Notes: generated from the sequence alone by a model not told the origin. A stretch of DNA of 64,000 nt from Nocardiopsis sp. TSRI0078 (GCF_001905145.1 NZ_LWLB01000034.1:124001-188000); one strand, 5' to 3'. Positions 40,597 through 48,936 are shown, numbered from the stretch's first letter. Numbers and translations are program-made.

Positions 40597-41622
40597 GTGA
40601 CCATCCCCCGACGACGCCGCACCGGCCCCCTCATGCTCGCCGCCGCGCTCGTGCTCGTGCTCGTTGCCGCGGGATCCGCCTACTGGACGGCCGTACGCGC
40701 TGGCGGCGGCCCCGACACGGAAGCGGAGGCACCCGTGAGCGAACCGCGCCGCATCATGCTGGCGGGAGACTCGATCACCCAGGGCGCCAACGGCGACCGG
40801 ACCTGGCGCTACCACCTGTGGAACCACCTCGCCCCGCGGGTGGAGGGGCTGGACTTCGTCGGCCCCTACACCGATCCCGCCACGCGGGACATGATCCTCC
40901 CGGTGCCCACCACCGAGGACGAGGAGGTGCCGAGCCCCTCCGGTGACCCGGCCGAGGGCTACCAGGAGGACGGCGCGGCCGACCCGCCGACCGGTGGGAC
41001 GGCGCCCGGGGAACCGGGAGGGCCGGAGGACGCGGGGGACGTCGTCTGGCCCGGTGCGAACGGTGGCCCGGACACCGCCGAGTACCGCGACCCCGACTTC
41101 GACCAGCAGCACAACGCCCTGTGGGGGCGCACCCTGCGCGATGCCGCCGCCTCCATCCAGGAGGAGGTGCGCGTCCACGAGCCCGACGTGCTGTGCGTCA
41201 TGCTCGGTGTGAACGACCTGCTGTGGCCGGTCAGCATGGACGAGATGGAGTACCGCCTGCGGGGTTACGTGGAGTCGGCCCGCAAGGGCAACCCGAACGT
41301 GCGCGTGGTGCTGGCCGAGTCCCTGCCCATCGCCCTCGCCGACTCCGACGAGGGCTTCGCCCTGCGCCTGTACGCCTACAACATGCTGGTCCGCGAGGTC
41401 GCGGCCGACATGTCCACGGAGGAGTCGCCGGTGACCAGCCTGGACGTCGCGGGCAACGAGGACTGGGACGTGTCCGCCGACACCTACGACGGCACCCACC
41501 CCAGCGCCGGGGGAGAGGTCAAGATCGCCGCCGCGTTCGCCGACGTCCTGGCCGAGGCGTACGGGCTCGGCCAGGCCTATCCCCGCCCCCTGCCCTCGGT
41601 GCCGGCGGCCACCGCGGAGTGA
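40597..41622 (+). CDS. SGNH/GDSL-type hydrolase, membrane-anchored or secreted
   Basis: 341 residues. A basic N-terminus and a hydrophobic stretch (LMLAAALVLVLVAAGSAYW, about 13-31) act as signal or anchor. The SGNH block I serine is in MLAGDSITQGANGDRTW, block III in MLGVNDLLWP and block V in TYDGTHPSAGG (Asp/His), so the catalytic triad is complete. A ~70-residue Pro/Gly/Glu-rich insertion (EEVPSPSGDPAEGYQEDG onward) separates blocks I and III and is unusual. The substrate could be a lipid or acyl ester. The GTG at 40597 has AAGGAAGG upstream. Confidence 0.85.
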   Translation: MTIPRRRRTGPLMLAAALVLVLVAAGSAYWTAVRAGGGPDTEAEAPVSEPRRIMLAGDSITQGANGDRTWRYHLWNHLAPRVEGLDFVGPYTDPATRDMILPVPTTEDEEVPSPSGDPAEGYQEDGAADPPTGGTAPGEPGGPEDAGDVVWPGANGGPDTAEYRDPDFDQQHNALWGRTLRDAAASIQEEVRVHEPDVLCVMLGVNDLLWPVSMDEMEYRLRGYVESARKGNPNVRVVLAESLPIALADSDEGFALRLYAYNMLVREVAADMSTEESPVTSLDVAGNEDWDVSADTYDGTHPSAGGEVKIAAAFADVLAEAYGLGQAYPRPLPSVPAATAE

Positions 41623-41673
41623 ACGGGCCGGGCGGGGACCAGCGGATTCCCACGGGTCCCCGCGCACCGCGGA

Positions 41674-41679
41674 TACCCT
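41674..41679 (+). promoter_or_regulatory. -10 element (TACCCT) for leaderless gltX
   Basis: TACCCT ends seven bases before the GTG at 41687, so transcription should start at the start codon. Confidence 0.6.
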
Positions 41680-41686
41680 GGGGCGC

Positions 41687-43141
41687 GTGACTGAGACTTC
41701 GATTCGTACCCGCTTCGCCCCGTCCCCCACGGGCATGTTCCACGTCGGTGGCGCACGCTCCGCCCTCTTCAACTGGGCGCTGGCACAGCAGCGGCCCGAG
41801 GGCCGCATGGTGCTGCGCGTCGAGGACACCGACGCCGCCCGCAACCGCCCCGAGTGGACCGAGGGCATCGTCCGCGCGCTGGCCTGGCTCGGCATCGGCG
41901 AGGACGACCCGCACTTCGAGGGGCCCTACTTCCAGTCGGACTACGCCGACAAGCACCGGGAGACCGCGCAGGAGCTGTACAAGAACGGCCGCGCCTACTA
42001 CTGCGACTGCACCCGCGAGCAGGTGCAGGAACGGCGCGACAACCCCAACCTGGGCTACGACGGGTTCTGCCGCGACCGCAACCTGGCGCCCGGCCCGGGT
42101 CGGGCGCTGCGCTTCCGCGTGCCCGACGGCGGCCCCACGGTCGTGGACGACCGGATCCGCGGCCGGGTGGAGTTCGAGCACTCCTCCATCGAGGACTTCG
42201 TGATCGCCCGCGCCGACGGCTCTCCGCTGTTCGTCCTGGCCAACGTCGTCGACGACGTCGAGATGCGCATCACCCACGTCGTCCGCGGCGAGGAGCACCT
42301 GTCCAACACCCCCAAGCAGCAGCTGCTGTGGGAGGCGCTGGGCCTGAACCCGCCGGTGTGGGCGCACCTTCCGGTCATCGTCAACGAGCAGCGCAAGAAG
42401 CTGTCCAAGCGCCGTGACAAGGTCGCCCTGGAGTCCTACCAGGAGGAGGGCTACCTGCCCGAGGCGATGGTCAACTACCTCATGCTGCTGGGCTGGGCAC
42501 CGGGCGACGACCGCGAGATCATGCCGTGGTCGCAGATGCAGCCGCTCTTTCGCATCGAGGACGTCAACAGCTCCAGCGCCTTCTTCGACGAGAAGAAGCT
42601 GCGCGCCTTCAACGGCGAGTACATCCGCGCGCTCAGCGTCGAGGAGTTCGTCGAGCGCTGCCGGCCGTGGCTGGCCGGCGACGCCGTCCCGTGGGACCCC
42701 GCCGACTACGACCCCGAGGTCTTCGCCGCCGTCGCCCCGCTCGCGCAGAGCCGCGTGGCGGTGCTCAGCGAGATCGTGCCGAACGTGGACTTCCTGTTCC
42801 TGAAGGAGCCCGTGGAGGACGAGAAGAGCTGGGCCAAGGCGATGAAGCCGGGCGTGGGCAGGGAGATGCTGCAGGCCGCCCTGGCCCGCTTCGCCGATCC
42901 GGACCTGCCCTGGACCGCCGAGGCGCTCAAGGCCGGCACCGAGGAGGTCGGCGCGTCGCTGGGCCTGAAGCTGGGCAAGGCGCAGGCCCCCGTGCGCGTC
43001 GCGGTCACCGGCCGCACCGTCGGCCTGCCTCTGTTCGAGTCGCTGGAGCTGCTCGGGCGCGAGCGCGTCCAGGCGCGGCTGGCGGCGGCCCTGGAGAAGC
43101 TGGGCGCCCAGGAGGGCGCGGAGGACGCGAGCGGGGCCTGA
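41687..43141 (+). CDS. gltX: Glutamyl-tRNA synthetase
   Basis: 484 residues. It charges tRNA-Glu and, with GatCAB present, probably tRNA-Gln as the non-discriminating form. RFAPSPTGMFHVGGARSALFNW holds a HIGH variant (HVGG). The KMSKS-like motif is KLSKRRD. VLRVEDTDAARNRPEW is conserved. YYCDCTREQVQ aligns with the zinc-binding region of longer enzymes. Leaderless start GTG 41687. The tRNA-Gln and two tRNA-Glu genes, its substrates, follow within 500 bases. Confidence 0.96.
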   Translation: MTETSIRTRFAPSPTGMFHVGGARSALFNWALAQQRPEGRMVLRVEDTDAARNRPEWTEGIVRALAWLGIGEDDPHFEGPYFQSDYADKHRETAQELYKNGRAYYCDCTREQVQERRDNPNLGYDGFCRDRNLAPGPGRALRFRVPDGGPTVVDDRIRGRVEFEHSSIEDFVIARADGSPLFVLANVVDDVEMRITHVVRGEEHLSNTPKQQLLWEALGLNPPVWAHLPVIVNEQRKKLSKRRDKVALESYQEEGYLPEAMVNYLMLLGWAPGDDREIMPWSQMQPLFRIEDVNSSSAFFDEKKLRAFNGEYIRALSVEEFVERCRPWLAGDAVPWDPADYDPEVFAAVAPLAQSRVAVLSEIVPNVDFLFLKEPVEDEKSWAKAMKPGVGREMLQAALARFADPDLPWTAEALKAGTEEVGASLGLKLGKAQAPVRVAVTGRTVGLPLFESLELLGRERVQARLAAALEKLGAQEGAEDASGA

Positions 43142-43145
43142 GACC

Positions 43146-43200
43146 CGGGGTGGCCGGCCTGCGGACCCGGGGTGGTCGGAGCCACAGGCCGGCCGCCCCG
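43146..43200 (+). terminator. Large inverted repeat after gltX
   Basis: CGGGGTGGCCGGCCTG (43146-43161) pairs with CAGGCCGGCCGCCCCG (43185-43200), 16 bp with one G-T, loop 23 bases, followed by TTT. Confidence 0.65.
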
Positions 43201-43293
43201 TTTCGATTCGCGACCGCTCGCAATGTCCGCTAGAGTTGTTCACGTCGCCGAGGGGGACAGGGAAGCGGAAGCGGACCGGTTCTCCCAGAGCAT

Positions 43294-43365
43294 TGGGCTA
43301 TGGTGTAATCGGCAGCACGACTGATTCTGGTTCAGTTAGTCTAGGTTCGAGTCCTGGTAGCCCAG
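43294..43365 (+). tRNA. tRNA-Gln (anticodon CTG)
   Basis: Acceptor arms TGGGCTA (43294-43300) and TAGCCCA (43358-43364) with discriminator G. The anticodon stem ACTGA/TCAGT encloses loop TTCTGGT (anticodon CTG), and the T-loop is GGTTCGAGTCC. CCA is not encoded. Confidence 0.95.
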
Positions 43366-43415
43366 CGCAGGTTCGCGCGAGTCGCGAGCAGCACGGGTCT
43401 GAAGACCCGAGATGC

Positions 43416-43488
43416 GCCCCCGTCGTCTAGTGGCCTAGGACGCCGCCCTCTCAAGGCGGTAACGGCGGTTCGAATCCGCTCGGGGGTA
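43416..43488 (+). tRNA. tRNA-Glu (anticodon CTC), copy 1
   Basis: Acceptor GCCCCCG pairs with CGGGGGT. The anticodon stem CCGCC/GGCGG encloses CTCTCAA (anticodon CTC) and the T-arm is GGCGGTTCGAATCCGCT. CCA is not encoded. Confidence 0.95.
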
Positions 43489-43499
43489 CAGACAGGGAG

Positions 43500-43528
43500 A
43501 GGCTCCCACAGGTGTGGGGGCTTTCTTT
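43500..43528 (+). terminator. Hairpin after tRNA-Glu copy 1
   Basis: GCTCCCAC and GTGGGGGC form a stem followed by TTTCTTT. Confidence 0.65.
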
Positions 43529-43596
43529 CTGGCCGGTGTGTGTCACCGGTGTCCGGTTCGAGTGGGTATGCGACCGCGTTCCGCTCGGCCAGTCCG

Positions 43597-43669
43597 GCCC
43601 CCGTCGTCTAGTGGCCTAGGACGCCGCCCTCTCAAGGCGGTAACGGCGGTTCGAATCCGCTCGGGGGTA
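43597..43669 (+). tRNA. tRNA-Glu (anticodon CTC), copy 2
   Basis: Identical over all 73 bases to 43416-43488, in a different flanking context. Confidence 0.95.
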
Positions 43670-43674
43670 CCAGC

Positions 43675-43702
43675 AAGGCTCCGTCCTTCGGGACGGGGCC
43701 TT
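43675..43702 (+). terminator. Hairpin terminator after tRNA-Glu copy 2
   Basis: AAGGCTCCGTCC (43675-43686), TTCG tetraloop, GGACGGGGCCTT (43691-43702), followed by T residues. Confidence 0.8.
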
Positions 43703-43938
43703 TCGTGTCTCTTCTCTCCGTTCCCGCGCTCCCGCGCCGCGCCCCGCGCGCTCCGGCCTTCCGTGCCGGGCGGCCCCGTGGCCCCCGCGGTCCCTTGGTG
43801 GAGCGGTCGCCCTTCTGGGATGCTGATGAGGACGACGCCCCCCGGGCTCCTCAGTCCCGTCAACGTCTGGAGAGTGGGTTCAGCTTTGCCGGATGCCGGC
43901 CTTTGGCCCTGTGCCCGCCTCCTGTGGGGAGAGAGCGG

Positions 43939-44199
43939 GTGACGGGCAAGGAGATCAGTCCCGCGGACCACCCCGACAAGGAGATGCGGGAATTACTCAA
44001 GGAGTTGACGAAGTCGGGGTGGGCGCTGCGCAAGGAGGGGCACTGGGGGCGCCTGTACTGCGACTGCGGGTGCTCCGTGCTGCAGGTGGCCGGGACCCCC
44101 AGGAACGCCGGCAGGGAGGCCCGCCGTATCCGGAGGCAGACGAGGCGCTGTCCGCTGCCCGAGGACGATCCGCGCCGGGGACCCCGCGACATCTCCTAG
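43939..44199 (+). CDS. HicA-like small protein (putative mRNA interferase toxin)
   Basis: 86 residues. KEMRELLKELTKSGWALRKE then GHWGRLYCDCGCSVLQVAGTPRN resembles the HicA double-stranded-RNA-binding fold: helix, then GW.L strand, then a G-H pair (H35) where HicA has its catalytic histidine. Unusual is the cysteine cluster C41-D-C43-G-C45, with C71 further on, absent from standard HicA and possibly a metal site. A basic tail (REARRIRRQTRR) follows. The GTG at 43939 is preceded by GGGGAGAGAG. The HTH gene at 44361-45281 follows 161 bases later and may encode its antitoxin. Family call is inference from motifs. Confidence 0.6.
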   Translation: MTGKEISPADHPDKEMRELLKELTKSGWALRKEGHWGRLYCDCGCSVLQVAGTPRNAGREARRIRRQTRRCPLPEDDPRRGPRDIS

Positions 44200-44262
44200 G
44201 TGCCTGCGGTGTCGGCGGTGCCGCCTGCGGGCGTGGGCGGCCGTACGGGTACGCTCGATCCT

Positions 44263-44278
44263 GTTGACGTATGTCAAC
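44263..44278 (+). promoter_or_regulatory. Palindromic operator GTTGAC-N4-GTCAAC over the -35 of the HTH gene
   Basis: Perfect 6-bp arms around GTAT. TTGACG at 44264-44269 is a consensus-like -35, with TGATGC (44287-44292) as a weak -10 at 17 bases. The geometry suggests autoregulation by the HTH protein encoded 83 bases downstream. Confidence 0.65.
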
Positions 44279-44360
44279 GGCGGATGTGATGCTGGACGTT
44301 CAGCGGACGAGGGTTCGCCCGGAGCCGTGTGCGTCGGCGCCGTGGAAGGAGGACCGCGCT

Positions 44361-45281
44361 GTGTGCGAGTACGAGTTCGTGTTCGTCCTGGACGGGATCT
44401 CCCTGGACGACCATGACGCGGTCCAGTCCCTCAGCGAGGATCTGGGAGCGCTCGTCTCCACCTTCCACGGGGTTCCCAGGATGTCCGTCTCCGGCGAGGG
44501 GAAGAACGCCGTCTCCGCCGCGCTCGCGGTGGTCAAGCGCGCCTACGAACTGGTCCCGTCCATGAGGATCGTCCGGCTCGACCGGGAACTGGTCGGGGTC
44601 TCCGACATCGCCGAGCTCACCGGTCGGACACGGCAGAACGTCACCCAGTGGGTCCGCGGGCAAAGGCATGACGGCGTGCCCTTCCCGTCTCCCGAGGCGG
44701 TGGTGGGGCGCTCACTCGTCTGGCTGTGGCCCGAGGTCGACGCGTGGCTGCGCGGACTCGGCCTCGACGACGGCCTGAACTGGCCCACCCGGGACGAGAT
44801 GACCGAGATCGACTGGGGACTGAGGAACTTCAGGGCGATCCGGCTGAACCTGGCGCTCCACTCCGACGGCGCGGACGTGCGGCGTGTGGCGGGGCACCTG
44901 GCGGAGCACGCCCGCACGAACCCGGAGTTCATCCGCTACCTCCTCGTGAACCCGCAGGTGCGCGACGCGGGAGGAAAGTACACGGTCTTCGTGTGCTCGC
45001 CGGGCAACGAGGCCGTCGACGTGTTCCGCCGGCTGGACTCCTTCTCCCACCCGGTCGTGCTCGCCACGGTGAACGGCAAGTGGATCCACGCCCTGGTCAT
45101 GGAGAGCGGCGAGGAGGGGGACGGGGAGACCACCGAGCTGGTGCCCGGGATGACCGTGCGCGACTGGCTGGGGATGATCGCCCTGTCGCCCGAGAGCGAG
45201 TTCACCGTCGCGTCGGGGGGCGGGACGGCGCGGGCCGCGACGATCGCGGCGAGGTCGCCGATGGACCTGGTCGGCGCCTGA
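44361..45281 (+). CDS. HTH DNA-binding protein paired with HicA-like gene (putative antitoxin/regulator)
   Basis: 306 residues from GTG 44361, chosen for the near-perfect AAGGAGG at 44346-44352. Residues 1-75 form an alpha/beta domain (CEYEFVFVLDGISLDDHDAV, SVSGEGKNAVSAALAVVKRAYEL). Residues 80-130 are a MerR/AlpA-like helix-turn-helix with wing (SDIAELTGRTRQNVTQWVRG then GRSLVWLWPEVDAWL). The remaining ~175 residues are unassigned, with KYTVFVCSPGNEAVDVFRRLDSF and a strand-rich end. Similar HTH proteins beside HicA-like genes are recalled from other actinobacteria, but the long C-terminal extension is not familiar. It probably binds the palindrome at 44263-44278. Antitoxin function is inference. 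Confidence 0.65.
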   Translation: MCEYEFVFVLDGISLDDHDAVQSLSEDLGALVSTFHGVPRMSVSGEGKNAVSAALAVVKRAYELVPSMRIVRLDRELVGVSDIAELTGRTRQNVTQWVRGQRHDGVPFPSPEAVVGRSLVWLWPEVDAWLRGLGLDDGLNWPTRDEMTEIDWGLRNFRAIRLNLALHSDGADVRRVAGHLAEHARTNPEFIRYLLVNPQVRDAGGKYTVFVCSPGNEAVDVFRRLDSFSHPVVLATVNGKWIHALVMESGEEGDGETTELVPGMTVRDWLGMIALSPESEFTVASGGGTARAATIAARSPMDLVGA

Positions 45282-45397
45282 CCGGCGGACGCACGCCCGG
45301 GGCCGGATTCGGCGGGAGGCCCCGCCCTCCCCGGGGCCGACCGTCTCCGCCGGCTCCCACACCGCGGGTCCGGACGCGTCGGCGCCCGTACCGGTCC

Positions 45398-46132
45398 TCA
45401 GCGGGCACCCTCGTAGGTGTGCAGGGACTCGCTGATCTTCTCCGCCGCCGACAGCACCGCCTGTGAGTGGATGCGCCCCGGGGAGCGGGTCAGCCTCTCG
45501 ATCGGGCCGGACACCGACACGGCGGCGATCACGCGCCCGCCGGGGCCCGACACCGGGGCCGACACCGACGCCACGCCCTGCTCGCGCTCGGCCACGCTCT
45601 GGGCCCACCGGCGGCGGCGCACCTGGGCCAGGCTGGCCGCGGTGAACCGGGCTCCCACGAGGGAGCGGCGGATCCGGTCGGAGTCCTCCCAGGCGAGCAG
45701 CACCTGGGCGGCCGATCCGGCGTTCATGGGCAGTTCGCTGCCGACCGGCACCGTGTCGCGCAGGCCGCTGCTGCGCTCGGAGGCGGCCACGCACACCCGC
45801 AGGTCGCCCTGGCGGCGGTAGAGCTGGGCGCTCTCCCCGGTCAGGTCCCGCAGCTGCACCAGCACGGGGGCGGCCACGGCCAGCAGCCGGTCCTCGCCGG
45901 TGGCGATGGAGAGCTCGCCCAGGCGCGGGCCCAGGACGAAGCGGCCCTGGCTGTCGCGGGTGACCATGCGGTGCCGTTCGAGCGCCACGGCCAGGCGGTG
46001 GGCCGTCGGCCGGGCCAGGCCGGTGATCTGTACCAACTGGGCCAGAGATGCCGGTCCCGACTCCAGGGCGTCGAGGACGGACATTGTCTTGTCCAGGACA
46101 CCGACGCCGCTGGATGAGCTAGAGTTGTCCAT
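45398..46132 (-). CDS. ndgR: IclR-family transcriptional regulator NdgR
   Basis: 244 residues. The N-terminal winged HTH (GVGVLDKTMSVLDALESG, then LVQITGLARPTAHRLAVALE, about 8-60) and C-terminal IclR effector domain (LRVCVAASERSSGLRDTVPVG, QVLLAW, ASVSAPV) are clear. It is divergent from leuCD with only 105 bases between starts, as for NdgR/AreB in Streptomyces and LtbR in Corynebacterium, which control leucine genes. ATG 46132 has CAATAT six bases upstream and no ribosome binding site, so it is leaderless. Other actinobacterial starts are excluded because the upstream frame lies antisense to leuC. Confidence 0.92.
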   Translation of the reverse strand: MDNSSSSSGVGVLDKTMSVLDALESGPASLAQLVQITGLARPTAHRLAVALERHRMVTRDSQGRFVLGPRLGELSIATGEDRLLAVAAPVLVQLRDLTGESAQLYRRQGDLRVCVAASERSSGLRDTVPVGSELPMNAGSAAQVLLAWEDSDRIRRSLVGARFTAASLAQVRRRRWAQSVAEREQGVASVSAPVSGPGGRVIAAVSVSGPIERLTRSPGRIHSQAVLSAAEKISESLHTYEGAR

Positions 46133-46138
46133 GGCTTG

Positions 46139-46163
46139 ATATTGCCGTCTCGAAATATGGAAT
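46139..46163. promoter_or_regulatory. ndgR-leuC divergent control region: leaderless -10 and putative NdgR operator
   Basis: On the minus strand CAATAT (46144-46139) is the ndgR -10. GTCTCGAAATATGGAAT (46147-46163, plus strand) shares CTCGAA..ATG with the ilvB and cimA sites and would let NdgR act on both genes. Confidence 0.65.
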
Positions 46164-46237
46164 GCAAGTCGAGCCGAAGTCCGCGCGGGGCACCAACACG
46201 AGACGCGCCCGAGATGACACGAGAGAGGCGACCGCCC

Positions 46238-47644
46238 ATGGCACGCACGATGGCCGAGAAGGTCTGGGAGGAGCACGTCGTCCGACGTGCCGACGGCGAG
46301 CCGGACCTGCTCTACATCGACCTCCACCTCGTCCACGAGGTGACCAGTCCCCAGGCCTTCGAGGGCCTGCGCCTGGCAGGCCGGTCCGTGCGCCGTCCGG
46401 ACCTGACCATCGCCACCGAGGACCACAACGTCCCCACCCAGGACCTGCTCGCCCCCATCGCCGACCCCGTCTCCCGCAAACAGGTCGAGACACTGCGCAA
46501 GAACTGCTCCGACTTCGGCGTGCGCCTGCACCCGATGGGCGACATCGAGCAGGGCGTCGTGCACGTGGTCGGCCCCCAGCTGGGCCTGACCCAGCCCGGC
46601 ATGACCATCGTCTGCGGTGACAGCCACACCAGCACCCACGGGGCGTTCGGCGCCCTGGCCTTCGGTATCGGCACCAGCCAGGTCGAGCACGTCCTGGCCA
46701 CCCAGACCCTGCCGATGTCGCCCTTCAAGACCATGGCCGTCACCGTGAACGGTCAGCTCAGGCCGGGTGTGTCCGCCAAGGACATCATCCTCGCGGTCAT
46801 CGCCAAGATCGGCACCGGCGGCGGCCAGGGCTACGTCATCGAGTACCGGGGCGAGGCCATCGAGGCCCTGTCCATGGAAGCCCGTATGACCGTGTGCAAC
46901 ATGTCCATCGAGGCGGGTGCGCGCGCAGGGATGATCGCGCCGGACCAGACCACCTTCGACTACGTCAGGGGCCGCGCGCACGCCCCGCAGGGCGCGGACT
47001 TCGACGCCGCCGTCGAGTACTGGAAGAGCCTGCGCACGGACGAGGACGCGGTCTTCGACGCCGAGGTCGTCCTGGACGCCGACGAGCTCAGCCCGTTCGT
47101 CACCTGGGGCACCAACCCCGGCCAGGGCGTGCCGCTGGACGCCTCCGTGCCCGACCCCGCCTCCTTCGAGGACCCCTCCGCCCGCGCCGCCGCCGAGAAG
47201 GCCCTGGCCTACATGGACCTCCGGGCCGGGACGCCGATGCGCGAGGTGCGGGTGGACACCGTCTTCCTCGGCTCGTGTACCAACGGCCGTATCGAGGACC
47301 TGCGGACCGCCGCCGAGATCATCCGCGGCCGCAAGGTCGCCGAGGGCGTGCGCATGCTCGTCGTCCCGGGCTCCATGCGGGTCAAGGAGCAGGCCAACGA
47401 GGAGGGCCTGGGCAAGGTCTTCGAGGAGGCCGGGGCCGAGTGGCGCGAGGCGGGCTGCTCGATGTGCCTGGGCATGAACCCCGACCAGCTCAAGCCCGGT
47501 GAGCGCAGCGCCTCCACCTCCAACCGCAACTTCGAGGGCCGCCAGGGCCGAGGCGGGCGCACCCACCTGGTGTCGCCGCAGGTCGCCGCCGCCACCGCGG
47601 TGCGCGGCACGCTGTCCTCGCCCGCCGACCTGGCCGCCCGGTAG
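46238..47644 (+). CDS. leuC: 3-isopropylmalate dehydratase large subunit
   Basis: 468 residues. The aconitase-family subunit carrying the 4Fe-4S cluster that isomerises 2- to 3-isopropylmalate. Cluster ligands are the cysteine in FLGSCTNGRIEDL and the pair in GCSMCLGMNPD. TIVCGDSHTSTHGAFGALAFGIGTS is the substrate-binding block. The ATG at 46238 has AGAGG about ten bases upstream. leuD follows after 24 bases. Confidence 0.97.
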   Translation: MARTMAEKVWEEHVVRRADGEPDLLYIDLHLVHEVTSPQAFEGLRLAGRSVRRPDLTIATEDHNVPTQDLLAPIADPVSRKQVETLRKNCSDFGVRLHPMGDIEQGVVHVVGPQLGLTQPGMTIVCGDSHTSTHGAFGALAFGIGTSQVEHVLATQTLPMSPFKTMAVTVNGQLRPGVSAKDIILAVIAKIGTGGGQGYVIEYRGEAIEALSMEARMTVCNMSIEAGARAGMIAPDQTTFDYVRGRAHAPQGADFDAAVEYWKSLRTDEDAVFDAEVVLDADELSPFVTWGTNPGQGVPLDASVPDPASFEDPSARAAAEKALAYMDLRAGTPMREVRVDTVFLGSCTNGRIEDLRTAAEIIRGRKVAEGVRMLVVPGSMRVKEQANEEGLGKVFEEAGAEWREAGCSMCLGMNPDQLKPGERSASTSNRNFEGRQGRGGRTHLVSPQVAAATAVRGTLSSPADLAAR

Positions 47645-47668
47645 CGCGCACCCGTTAAGGAGACTCCC

Positions 47669-48265
47669 ATGGAGAAATTCGACGTCCACACCGGTCGGGC
47701 CGTGCCGCTGCGCGCCAGCAACGTCGACACCGACCAGATCATCCCGGCCGTCTACCTCAAGCGGGTCAGCCGGACCGGCTTCGAGGACGGCCTGTTCGCC
47801 GAGTGGCGCAAGTCCGACCCGGACTTCGTCCTCAACCGCCCCGAGTTCCAGGGCGCGTCCGTGCTGGTGGCCGGGCCGGACTTCGGCACGGGATCCTCGC
47901 GCGAGCACGCCGTATGGGCGCTGCAGGACTACGGCTTCAGGGCCGTGCTGTCCTCGCGCTTCGCCGACATCTTCCGCGGCAACTCGCTCAAGGGCGGCCT
48001 GCTGACGGTTCTGCTGCCGCAGGAGGTCATCGACCGGCTGTGGGAGGCCGTGGAGGCCGACCCCGCCACCGAGGTCACCGTGGACCTGGTCGAGCGCGAG
48101 GTGCGCGCCCCCGCCGCGAACGTGCGGGAGCCCTTCGAGCTGGACGACTACACCCGCTGGCGGCTGCTGGAGGGCCTGGACGACATCGCGCTGACACTGC
48201 GTCACACGGACGACGTCGCAGCCTTCGAGAGCACCCGCAAGCCCTGGCTGCCCGTGACCCTCTAG
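47669..48265 (+). CDS. leuD: 3-isopropylmalate dehydratase small subunit
   Basis: 198 residues, the swivelling domain. It shows TGRAVPLRASNVDTDQIIPAVYLK and GPDFGTGSSREHAVWALQDYGF, then SSRFADIFRGNSLKGGLL, all family-typical. The ATG at 47669 has AAGGAGA upstream. It forms an operon with leuC. Confidence 0.97.
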   Translation: MEKFDVHTGRAVPLRASNVDTDQIIPAVYLKRVSRTGFEDGLFAEWRKSDPDFVLNRPEFQGASVLVAGPDFGTGSSREHAVWALQDYGFRAVLSSRFADIFRGNSLKGGLLTVLLPQEVIDRLWEAVEADPATEVTVDLVEREVRAPAANVREPFELDDYTRWRLLEGLDDIALTLRHTDDVAAFESTRKPWLPVTL

Positions 48266-48627
48266 ACACCGAGGTCGGGCGCGGATCGGTTTCTGGGCCG
48301 GGGATCCAGTCCTGTGTGACGCAGGACACCCCCGGTCCAGAAATATTTTACCTTCACTTGGAGTGAGCAGCCGCTTACAGGTCTTCTGTCCTTAAGCTCG
48401 GCGTGTCCAGCGCCCGGAATCCGGTTATACGTAGGCATTTGAGGTTCACAGAAGGGGCCAAAAGGGACTGGAGCGGAAGGTGTCACCGGTCCGCGCCAGA
48501 GCTCCTCCCCGACTGCCCCGCAGGTGGGGACAGCCCCCGACACGCCTTGTCCGCAGGCGTTTGTATTTGTGTAAGGGCCTCTGTTTCCCCTAATTTCGTG
48601 CGAGCAAGGGGGAACCGGAGGAACCTT
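48266..48627. other. Promoter region of hup
   Basis: An AT-richer stretch (AAATATTTTACC near 48340) and TTGTCC-N17-TGTAAG (48547-48575) may be promoter elements for the HU gene. The region seems to be a long upstream regulatory region and leader. No gene seen. Confidence 0.45.
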
Positions 48628-48909
48628 ATGAACAAGCGTGACCTGATCGACGCGATCTCCGATCGTCTCGGAGACAAGAAGACCGCGACCGAAGCGGTCA
48701 ACGCTGTGCTTGAAACCATCCAGACCACCGTGGCGTCGGGTGACAAGGTCGCCATCACCGGCTTTGGAGTGTTCGAGAAGTCCGAGCGTGCGGCTCGTAC
48801 CGCCCGCAATCCCGCCACCGGCGCCACCATCAACGTCCCCGCGAGCTTCGTTCCGAAGTTCCGCGCCGGCGCTGACTTCAAGGCCCTGGTCAACGGCGAC
48901 AAGAAGTAG
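48628..48909 (+). CDS. hup: DNA-binding protein HU
   Basis: 93 residues. MNKRDLIDAISDRLGDKKTA and VAITGFGVFEKSERAARTARNP, containing the GFGxF and RxxRNP DNA-binding arm, are the HU signature. It lacks the long basic C-terminal tail of mycobacterial HupB and Streptomyces HupS, so it is the short HupA type. The ATG at 48628 has GGAGGAA five bases upstream. A strong terminator follows at 48937-48975. Confidence 0.97.
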   Translation: MNKRDLIDAISDRLGDKKTATEAVNAVLETIQTTVASGDKVAITGFGVFEKSERAARTARNPATGATINVPASFVPKFRAGADFKALVNGDKK

Positions 48910-48936
48910 CCCGCCACCGCACAGCGACGGGTCGAG

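Noticed and set aside
46133..48205. Upstream extension of the ndgR frame across leuC and leuD on the minus strand
   Set aside because: Antisense to leuC and leuD, which have complete family motifs. The IclR family begins near the ATG at 46132.
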